Below are positions 7,645 to 13,503 of a stretch of 46,828 bases of DNA, in pieces. The number at the start of each line of letters is the position of its first letter. Position 1 is the first letter of the stretch. The notes under the pieces are model-generated. The model saw nothing but the letters and a program-made list of their open reading frames with translations, was not told the DNA's origin and did no database searches. The stretch is from assembly GCA_965371245.1 (NCBI GenBank), contig CBDUXT010000044.1:1-46828 (forward strand), written 5' to 3'. The stretch comes from CBDUXT01 sp965371245 (GTDB lineage Bacteria; Planctomycetota; Phycisphaerae; UBA1845). Both the position numbers and the translations under genes were made by a program.

Positions 7645-7917
7645 GTGGCCCACAACCGCGCCGCCGAGATACGGCTCCGCGCCGAGCGGCGGTGCGGTGA
7701 GTTGTTGGCGGCGATGAACCTCAGTTCGGGAAGGCCAGGGAAATCATCCCACGGTGGTATCATTTCTGGTTTAGGCCTTTCCTTGAACCAGTCCTCCCGC
7801 TGGCAGGCCATCGCCCGGATACCGGCCGAGACGTTTGAGGCCGAGGTGGCCGGCATCCTTGGCGACGGGCGGACAGCGGCGAACCGTCGCCGACGCTTCG
7901 ATTCTGTCCGGGACCAG
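7645..7917 (+). pseudogene. Remnant of a phage DNA-associated protein gene
   Basis: From a GTG at 7645 the frame gives RAAEIRLRAERRCGELL, then SGRPGKSSHGG, then LNQSSRWQAIARIPAETFEA. This order (RAERRxGELL, then QSSRWQxIAxIP) is typical of the middle of a family of phage and plasmid proteins often found near ParB or methyltransferase genes. The N-terminal part normally preceding it is missing. After ~7917 the frame runs into hairpin-rich noncoding DNA, so the open frame to 9258 is not one gene. It may still make a ~90-residue protein, but a truncated relic is more likely. Confidence 0.5.
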
Positions 7918-7937
7918 CCGCGTAGCACGAACGCACA

Positions 7938-7977
7938 GCCCCGCGTTGCCAACGGACTGGCGGCGTGGGGCTTTTCT
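7938..7977 (+). terminator. Long-stem intrinsic terminator
   Basis: GCCCCGCGTTGCC (7938-7950) pairs with GGCGGCGTGGGGC (7959-7971), 13 pairs including three G-U, around an 8-base loop, followed by TTTTCT. It ends transcription from the upstream genes. Confidence 0.7.
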
Positions 7978-7987
7978 GTGCACGACG

Positions 7988-8018
7988 AAGGCCCCGGCAA
8001 CGCGCCGAGGCCTTTACT
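7988..8018 (+). terminator. Second hairpin, possible tandem terminator
   Basis: AAGGCCCCGGC and GCCGAGGCCTT (ending 8014) form a strong stem around AACGC, followed by a short T-containing tract. It lies 11 bases after the first terminator. Confidence 0.45.
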
Positions 8019-8082
8019 GTTTCAACCCGCGCAGGCCGACCCGCCCGCGACGTCAACGAACCGCTTCCCGTACACTGGGGTT

Positions 8083-8170
8083 TGTTTGTCGAATGACAAA
8101 CACCCGCCAGCGGGCGAACGGCGGCGAACCGGCGGCGGGGCTTTTCTGTGCGCACAAAAAACCCGCCGCG
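8083..8170. repeat. Nested hairpins with repeated GGGGCTTTTCTGTGC
   Basis: TTTGTC and GACAAA around GAAT form a small hairpin near 8090. From 8133, CGGCGGG pairs with CCCGCCG (8162-8168), enclosing TTTTCTGTGC/GCACAAAAAA (8142-8161), itself a near-perfect palindrome. The stretch GGGGCTTTTCTGTGC repeats the one at 7967-7981. About 430 bases (7918-8350) hold no convincing gene, only these structures and a promoter. Confidence 0.6.
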
Positions 8171-8272
8171 CGTGCGACGGGCTCCCGGAGCTTGAACAAA
8201 GCGCCGCATGGGTGTTCGGACATCATATCACAGGGCCGGCTGAACGTCCGAAAAAAAAGTTCGTCACAGGAC

Positions 8273-8300
8273 TTGACTCCTATCAGGTGCGTGGTAGTAT
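8273..8300 (+). promoter_or_regulatory. Promoter of the AlpA-like/capsid operon
   Basis: TTGACT (8273-8278), 16-base spacer, TAGTAT (8295-8300). The next gene starts at 8351 behind AAAGGAG. It is the best promoter for the 8351-10593 block. Confidence 0.65.
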
Positions 8301-8313
8301 AGAACGGTCGCAA

Positions 8314-8337
8314 GGCGGTTTTCATGGCGGTTTTCAT
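8314..8337 (+). repeat. Tandem 12-bp repeat in the leader (possible operator)
   Basis: GGCGGTTTTCAT occurs twice head-to-tail (8314-8325, 8326-8337), between the -10 box and the ribosome-binding site. The placement suits a binding site for an element regulator, for instance the AlpA-like protein it precedes. Confidence 0.6.
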
Positions 8338-8350
8338 AAAGGAGTCAACC

Positions 8351-8839
8351 ATGCCGGACACGGCCGATCAGCTAACGTCACGCCAACTGGCGGATCGCCT
8401 GGGCGTTGGCGAGCAGACAATCTTCCGGTGGAAGCGGGATGGGCGGCTCCCGGCGCCGTTGGCGCTAACGGGCCGAACGCTACGCTGGAGCAAGGCAACG
8501 ATAGACGCATGGACGAAGGCCGGGTTTCAGACATCGGTGGAAGCCTGGGACGACGATCTACGGGCCATCGCGGGTGTCCGCGCCGGGCTGCAGGCGTTTG
8601 TGGACGCCGGAACCGAAGGCGGGTTCAACGGAGACTTCGCGGTGTTGGCGGGGACTGGCCAGAAGGTTCTCAAGTCACGCAAAGTGCCCATCGAAGAGCG
8701 GCTGAAGGTGGCGCGATTTCTGACGACGGAGTTCGATCTAAGCAAAGGTATCGAACCCAGCGCAGAGGAAGTATTACAGGCGCGCCGGGAAACCCTGCGG
8801 CTGAACAGCATCCTGAGAACTGCGGGGGGCGCGCCGTGA
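8351..8839 (+). CDS. AlpA/MerR-type helix-turn-helix protein
   Basis: 162 aa. The start at 8351 is fixed by AAAGGAG seven bases upstream. Residues 8-55 form a winged HTH of the excisionase/AlpA type: LTSRQLADRLGVGEQTIFRW, then GRTLRWSKATIDAW. The remaining ~105 residues are helical and of unknown role (GVRAGLQAFVDAG, KVPIEERLKVARFLTTEFD). AlpA-like proteins commonly switch on satellite genes or act as excisionases (known for the family). As first gene of the capsid operon, behind a promoter with a tandem repeat, it may control that operon. Its stop overlaps the GTG of the next gene. Confidence 0.75.
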   Translation: MPDTADQLTSRQLADRLGVGEQTIFRWKRDGRLPAPLALTGRTLRWSKATIDAWTKAGFQTSVEAWDDDLRAIAGVRAGLQAFVDAGTEGGFNGDFAVLAGTGQKVLKSRKVPIEERLKVARFLTTEFDLSKGIEPSAEEVLQARRETLRLNSILRTAGGAP

Positions 8840-9258
8840 ACCCCAACCCATCATTGGCACAGATTGCGGCATTCGCCAACGATCTGGCCATCCGCGTCAA
8901 GGCGGCGGGTGCATGGGAAGCTGACGACGCGGAGACGTTGGCGCTGACGATCCATGAGTTGCGCGGTGGCCCGACACCGGACGAGATCGCCAACCTGATT
9001 CAACCGGGCTGCATTGAAGTCGACAAACTCACCAACAATCCGCTAGTCGAGATCGCCGAATGGATGCGCGACATGGGCGAACGGCTGGATGATCGTGGCA
9101 CCTGGACAGACGACGATGCCAAGCACTTGGCGTTCTCATGTGACGGATTGATTCTACCACCGACGCGTGTCGGGACAGCCGAAGCCAGCATCCTTGCGAT
9201 GGCTGGTGTCGCGCGAGAGGCCGACTTACAACGACGTGAAGGTTACAACCCGAACTGA
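8836..9258 (+). CDS. Hypothetical protein upstream of the capsid gene
   Basis: 140 aa from a GTG at 8836 overlapping the previous TGA, so coupled to the AlpA-like gene. Starts MNPNPSLAQIAAFANDLA. Predominantly helical, with two similar halves: AGAWEADDAETLALTIHELRGG and RGTWTDDDAKHLAFSCDGLI. This suggests an internal duplication of a W-x-x-D-D-A motif. No signal peptide and no recognised family. In HK97-type phages this place holds a protease or scaffold; I see no protease motif. A capsid-assembly or regulatory role is possible but unproven. Confidence 0.6.
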   Translation: MNPNPSLAQIAAFANDLAIRVKAAGAWEADDAETLALTIHELRGGPTPDEIANLIQPGCIEVDKLTNNPLVEIAEWMRDMGERLDDRGTWTDDDAKHLAFSCDGLILPPTRVGTAEASILAMAGVAREADLQRREGYNPN

Positions 9259-9297
9259 AGGCGACAATAGCCGCAGACGCGGCGGAGGAATACCGCA

Positions 9298-10593
9298 ATG
9301 CAACACCCACCGACAATTACGAAGTACGCGTCGGACCGACGCGAGGCCCTTCGCAAGGAACACGAGGAAACCCTTGCGAAGCTTGAAGCCGAAGGCCGGG
9401 ATTTAACTAAGGAAGAGTTTTCGCGGTACGTCCGGGGCGCAAAGGAACTAGGGGAGCTTGAGGTCATCCATGACACGCCAGCCGAACCCGCCAAGCGCAT
9501 GGTTCCACAATTCACGCCGGGCGTTGGGCCGGGTTACTTGAACGGCGGCAACACCAAGCGGGCACGCTACCGCGACGCTATGGGCCGAACGGAAGTGCGC
9601 AGCATCGGCAAGGACGCGGACGGCACGTTTACCGAGCTTGCCCAAGAGCGAACCGGTGAGAACCCGGCGAACTTCAGCCTGGGCCGGTTGATCCGTGCGG
9701 GCGTGTGCGGCAACGCCGACTACGCACCCGAAGAAATCCGCGCTATGTCCACCGGCGTGAACTGGGCAGGTGGGTTTCTGGTGCCGGAGATGATTTCCAG
9801 CAGCGTCATCGAAGAGAGCCTGGCCCGCACGCTGATCGATCGGTTGGGTGGGCAAGTCGTTGAATGGGACGGCAGCGACACGCTGAACATTGCGCGCGTC
9901 GATGACGGCGGGACGGTGGCCCTGGCTGGTGAAAGTGCCACGATTGCGGCATCGGACTTGACGCTGGGAAACATCCAGCTTGTCGCCAAGAAAGCGGCCG
10001 TTCGCATTGTGTCGTCACGCGAACTGGCCGAAGATGCGCCGAACTATGAGCAAGCCGTTGAAACTGCCATCGCCCGGAAGATGGCAAGCCAAGTCGATAC
10101 CTGGGCGCTGTTTGGCAGCGGCAGCGCGGAACCGGTAGGGCTCGAAAACCTAACCGGCATTCAAGAACAAGCGTCCGTCGGCGCCCTAGCATTCAGTGAC
10201 CTTACGCTTGCGTGGGGCAACCTGGCGGCGCAGAACGCGGAGCTGACAGGCTTTGTATTCGGCGTGCGGGATACCCGATTGCTGGCCGACCTGCAGGACA
10301 CGACAAACCAACCGTTGGTTCCGCCGAGCCTTGTGGCGCCGCAAAACGTTCCGTGGCTTTCGTCGTCTGTCGTGCCCGAGACGCTGGGCGGGGGCTCGAA
10401 TGAGTCGATCGCCTTCGCGGGCGAGTGGGGCCGGTTTATTTTCGGTCTGAGAAGCGGGCCGATGCTGGAAATCAGTACCCAGAGTGACGACGCATTCTCC
10501 AAACACGAAGTCCACATCAAGTTGACGATGAGAATCGCGTTTAATGCGGAACGTCCGAACCACTTCATCAAGCTTACGGGTCTGACAGTGTAA
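9298..10593 (+). CDS. HK97-fold major capsid protein
   Basis: 431 aa, a typical length. GGAGGA sits eight bases before the ATG. Residues ~10-60 form a charged coiled coil (EALRKEHEETLAKLEAEGRD), the scaffold-like delta domain. From ~145 the pattern is that of Phage_capsid family proteins: GGFLVPEMISSSVIE, the N-arm and E-loop region, LGNIQLVAKKAAVRIVSSREL, then ALFGSGSAEPVGL, and the C-terminal HIKLTMRIAFNAERPNHFIKL. It forms the icosahedral shell. No prohead protease is encoded beside it, so either the N-terminal domain is not cleaved or a helper protease does it. A hairpin terminator follows. It is the only structural gene I recognise in the element. Confidence 0.93.
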   Translation: MQHPPTITKYASDRREALRKEHEETLAKLEAEGRDLTKEEFSRYVRGAKELGELEVIHDTPAEPAKRMVPQFTPGVGPGYLNGGNTKRARYRDAMGRTEVRSIGKDADGTFTELAQERTGENPANFSLGRLIRAGVCGNADYAPEEIRAMSTGVNWAGGFLVPEMISSSVIEESLARTLIDRLGGQVVEWDGSDTLNIARVDDGGTVALAGESATIAASDLTLGNIQLVAKKAAVRIVSSRELAEDAPNYEQAVETAIARKMASQVDTWALFGSGSAEPVGLENLTGIQEQASVGALAFSDLTLAWGNLAAQNAELTGFVFGVRDTRLLADLQDTTNQPLVPPSLVAPQNVPWLSSSVVPETLGGGSNESIAFAGEWGRFIFGLRSGPMLEISTQSDDAFSKHEVHIKLTMRIAFNAERPNHFIKLTGLTV

Positions 10594-10672
10594 ACCCATC
10601 CGGCGGCGTGTCGGTGCCGTCGCGTGAGACGTGGTAGTCGCCGACGGATTCGCCCCGGTCATTCGTCCGGCT

Positions 10673-10716
10673 GGGACGGCGGAACTAATCCACCCCGCCG
10701 TCCCGTGCCGGGCTTT
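10673..10716 (+). terminator. Terminator after the capsid gene
   Basis: A perfect 10-bp stem, GGGACGGCGG (10673-10682) with CCGCCGTCCC (10695-10704), followed after a short GC segment by CTTTT. About 80 bases downstream of the capsid stop. Confidence 0.5.
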
Positions 10717-10730
10717 TGAGAGTGTGATTC

Positions 10731-10892
10731 GTGGCTAAAGCATTCGCCAACCTGGCACTTTCGCTGACCGCGCGGAGGGCGCTAGTCCGCAGTGGTGCGC
10801 AGGCCGATTTGGCGTCCATTCGGGCAACGAACCAGCAAATCGCGAAGAGTACCAAAAAAATGGCGGGACAAAAAAGAGGCACGGCGCCGTAG
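10731..10892 (+). CDS. Small basic protein (53 aa)
   Basis: Starts at GTG 10731 (AKAFANLALSLTARRALV) and ends KKMAGQKRGTAP. Protein-like, highly basic and probably helical. No clear SD and no recognised family. It stops four bases before the start of the AlpA-like gene, as expected for an operon member. Possibly a nucleic-acid-binding accessory protein; coding status is tentative. Confidence 0.45.
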   Translation: MAKAFANLALSLTARRALVRSGAQADLASIRATNQQIAKSTKKMAGQKRGTAP

Positions 10893-10896
10893 GCTA

Positions 10897-11097
10897 ATGG
10901 AACACCGCATCGACACAATCGACCGCCTCTTGAGTGCCAAGTCCGTGGCACGTGCCCTCGACGTGAGCGATCGGTGTCTGAGGCGATGGGTGAGTGCCGG
11001 CCGGTTTCCGAAGGCGGACGTGCGGTTTGGAAAAACGCTGCGGTGGCGAGAGTCAACCGTCGGTGAGGCTATTACGGCGATGGCCGACAGCACATGA
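10897..11097 (+). CDS. AlpA-like excisionase/regulator
   Basis: 66 aa; the ATG at 10897 begins the conserved region, and upstream in-frame sequence is not protein-like. The whole protein is one winged HTH: DRLLSAKSVARALDVSDRCLRRWV, then FGKTLRWRESTVGEAI. It resembles the N-terminus of the 8351 protein (shared GxTLRW) and is therefore probably a paralogue. Proteins of this size next to integrase and replication genes usually direct excision (Xis) or activate satellite transcription. It precedes the replication genes. Confidence 0.75.
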   Translation: MEHRIDTIDRLLSAKSVARALDVSDRCLRRWVSAGRFPKADVRFGKTLRWRESTVGEAITAMADST

Positions 11098-11134
11098 AAA
11101 AACCCGCCCGAGCTGGCGAGCTGTAAGGGCGGGT
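11097..11134 (-). terminator. Intrinsic terminator reading on the minus strand
   Basis: ACCCGCCC (11102-11109) pairs with GGGCGGGT (11127-11134). On the minus strand the stem is followed by a run of T. No minus-strand gene is visible upstream of it (to the right). It may stop antisense transcription or act as a leader hairpin for the next gene, which starts seven bases after it. Confidence 0.5.
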
Positions 11135-11140
11135 AAAGAG

Positions 11141-11692
11141 ATGAACATGCGGAATCCTACACGAAGCATCGAACAAGTCAAGAGCGTCGGCACGCTTGTC
11201 GCCGACCTGGCCCTACGCACCGTTGAGGCCGAGCGGCGTTTCATCAACGCGGCGTGGTGGGATGAAGACGGGTTCCTGTGCGCATGCTTGGCACACGGTA
11301 TCGCGCCCGCACGGTTCGCGGATCGGCGGCTTGGGTTCGTCGCGTGGTACCTGTGCGAGTGCGCGGAGGCCCGCACGCACCCGTCGGAGTCGGCGTGCCT
11401 CAAGCTGGCCGATGGCACGCACACCGTGGACCTGGACCGGCTGGACCGTGGCTGGTTCGTTCGGCTGATCGGCGAGATAGACGAACCGTCAAGCATCGAC
11501 GCACTGGGCGAGCTTGTCGCGCGGCTGGCCGGGCATCGGGAGGGTGTGGCAAGAGCACACCTACGCGGCCTGGCTGAGCTGTGCGTTGACCTTGACAGGT
11601 ACACGGTTCACATCGAAGAACGACAACAGTCATTATTCGTTCCCGCCAGACTATCGAAAGGGAGAGCCCGTGATTCACGCATTGCCGTTTGA
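11141..11692 (+). CDS. DnaB N-terminal-domain-like protein
   Basis: 183 aa; ATG at 11141, with a second ATG at 11147. Residues ~25-75 (TVEAERRFINAAWWDEDGFL, then GIAPARFADRRLGFVAWYL) match the start of DnaB helicase N-terminal domains, where EAExxxLGALLLD and FxDxRHxxI are typical. No ATPase motor follows in the same chain. The next gene, overlapping by 23 bases, encodes an ATPase, so the two may form a split replication complex, or this protein may recruit host DnaG or DnaB. The remainder (EPSSIDALGELVARLAGHRE) is helical. The call is based on pattern similarity only. Confidence 0.5.
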   Translation: MNMRNPTRSIEQVKSVGTLVADLALRTVEAERRFINAAWWDEDGFLCACLAHGIAPARFADRRLGFVAWYLCECAEARTHPSESACLKLADGTHTVDLDRLDRGWFVRLIGEIDEPSSIDALGELVARLAGHREGVARAHLRGLAELCVDLDRYTVHIEERQQSLFVPARLSKGRARDSRIAV

Positions 11693-13499
11693 CCTCCGGT
11701 ATACGTTGCTACCCCGCCGACAAGTGGAGTTCCGGGCAATTCGTGACGGTGAGTGCATCGACGTGGTCACCTACGGGATCGGCAACGCCAAGCGCCGCAG
11801 CGACACGGCGACGGCGTGGGCAGCGAACGAAGCGCTTCGCAACGGGCGGCCATTGTCGGCGTCCGAGGTGTCGGCCGCACTGGCGGCGACTGAGGCGCAA
11901 GCGTCCGACGACCTGGCTGAGGACGCTTCCGACCCCAAGGAAAAGCCCACCGAGGCGGCGAGCTACGTCGATGAGCACCTGATAGTCGAGTTGGCATGGA
12001 ACGACCGCAAGGGCGGTGTGGACTTTGTTGTCTCCGACCGCGCGACGCATACGGTTTCCAGAGCGGAGCGAGTTGAGACCGGCATCGGGGCGATCGTTCC
12101 GCCTGAGTGCTGTTCAGGAATTGTTACGCCGGGCGACCCTATCGGCGGCACGGTGTTCGTACCCACCCAGCACGACGAAACGGGAGAGGACGAAAGCACG
12201 CTGCGCGAGGACATCGCGGCGTTCATCAACACGTACGCGACGTTGCCGGGTGATGCCACACGACTGGCTGTCGAGTATGTCTTGCTGACCTGGGTATTCG
12301 ACACGTTCGATGAGTGCCCGTACCTGGCACTTCGGACGGCCGACATAGGACGGGGCAAGAGCCGGGCACTGGAGAGCATCGGCAAGCTGTGCCGGTTGCC
12401 GACTATGCTTTCAGGGGGTAGCACGCCAAACGCGGTGCTGCGTTTGCTGGACGTGTTCGGCGGCACCCTGCTTTCCGATGAGGCCGACCAGCGCGATAGC
12501 GAGTTGGCGAGCGAGTTGAACCGAATCTTGAATGCCGGGTTCCAGCGCGGCCGTCCGCTGGTGAAGTGCGACGGGGACGACAACCAACCGAGGGCGTTCA
12601 GAACCTATTCGCCGAAGATATTCGCGCTGCGAAAGACGTTCCGGGATGACGCGACTGAGAGCCGGATGATCAGCGTTTGGATGACGCAACGCCGGGCGCC
12701 GGGCGTTCGGCTGAGTCTACCGAGACGGAAGTTCGACAAGGGCGCGCTTGCGATCCGCAATCGGTGCCTGGCGTACCGGTTCCGGAACCTTGGGCGGGTA
12801 GAAATCGATGAGTCGCACGCCGACCCGCGACTTGAGGACCGAGGGAATCAACTCGGCTTACCCCTGTTGGCCATCGCCGGGACCGAGGAAGCGCGGGCCG
12901 TCGTGGTGGACGCGCTGTTGCAACAGCAAAGGCGCATCGCCAGCGACAGGGCGGACAGCATGGCGGGCGAGGCGTTCGTTTCCGTGTTGGCCGTCGTGGA
13001 TGAGGCTGGAGTCGTTCGGCCGAACGCGGTATCTGCGGACATGAACAAGCGGCGCGCGGCGGCGGCCGGTGTCGAGGTGGATCACCTGGGCAAGCGTGCC
13101 GTCAACCCGTGGATGGTGGGGCGGATCATCAAGGGCGAGCTGGAACTGCCGAAGCTGAAGGCCGATCGGAACGGCGCGAAGTACGAGCTACGCGACCATC
13201 GACGGGCCGAGTTGGTTGCCCGTTTGGGCATAGATGACGCCGGACAAACGCCACACCCACAACAAACGTCACACGAAAACCTGCCTTTTGAGGCTGTCAA
13301 GGCCGATTGTGGTGTTCGTGGTGTTTGTGGCGTTTCTGGAGCACGCCCCCCGGTCGCTGGCAGCAACACCCCCGGCGGTCGCCCGGACGGGTACACTTTG
13401 GACGGTTGGCGGATGACGCTTCGCGACCGACTTGATAGAACGGACGACCCCGACCAACGGGCGGCGCTGGACAAGCAGATACGGGAATTGGGAGGCTGA
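11670..13499 (+). CDS. Replication ATPase/helicase, DUF3631-like
   Basis: 609 aa from a GTG at 11670, six bases after GGGAG. The N-terminal ~180 residues have no catalytic primase motif that I can see. Residues ~185-390 carry an AAA+/SF3-like core: Walker A ADIGRGKS (K230), Walker B GGTLLSDEAD (D270, E271), and a sensor/arginine region FRDDATESRMISVWM. Residues ~505-570 form a winged-helix-like segment (NPWMVGRIIKGELELPKLKADRNG). Such proteins start replication of small plasmids and satellites. The 3' end of the gene holds a nucleotide repeat block (13243-13341) that could be the origin. The gene ends four bases before the integrase start. Confidence 0.75.
   Translation: MIHALPFDLRYTLLPRRQVEFRAIRDGECIDVVTYGIGNAKRRSDTATAWAANEALRNGRPLSASEVSAALAATEAQASDDLAEDASDPKEKPTEAASYVDEHLIVELAWNDRKGGVDFVVSDRATHTVSRAERVETGIGAIVPPECCSGIVTPGDPIGGTVFVPTQHDETGEDESTLREDIAAFINTYATLPGDATRLAVEYVLLTWVFDTFDECPYLALRTADIGRGKSRALESIGKLCRLPTMLSGGSTPNAVLRLLDVFGGTLLSDEADQRDSELASELNRILNAGFQRGRPLVKCDGDDNQPRAFRTYSPKIFALRKTFRDDATESRMISVWMTQRRAPGVRLSLPRRKFDKGALAIRNRCLAYRFRNLGRVEIDESHADPRLEDRGNQLGLPLLAIAGTEEARAVVVDALLQQQRRIASDRADSMAGEAFVSVLAVVDEAGVVRPNAVSADMNKRRAAAAGVEVDHLGKRAVNPWMVGRIIKGELELPKLKADRNGAKYELRDHRRAELVARLGIDDAGQTPHPQQTSHENLPFEAVKADCGVRGVCGVSGARPPVAGSNTPGGRPDGYTLDGWRMTLRDRLDRTDDPDQRAALDKQIRELGG
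13243..13341. repeat. Structured repeat block B inside the ATPase gene (candidate origin)
   Basis: ACAAACGCCACACCC and ACAAACGTCACACG on one side, and GTGGTGTTCGTGGTGTTTGTGGCGTTTC on the other in separate pieces, form direct and inverted repeats. The reverse complement aligns with block A at 6586-6675: GAAACGCCACAAAC at one end and GTGTGACGTTTG at the other. The encoded protein segment is low-complexity, so the DNA rather than the protein may be under selection. Confidence 0.6.
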
Positions 13500-13503
13500 G
13501 ACG

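Noticed and set aside
7645..9258. A single 537-residue protein spanning the whole open frame
   Set aside because: The middle (7918-8350) is made of terminator hairpins and a promoter, and the HTH gene with its own SD occupies another frame at 8351-8839. The 3' part is a separate gene from 8836.
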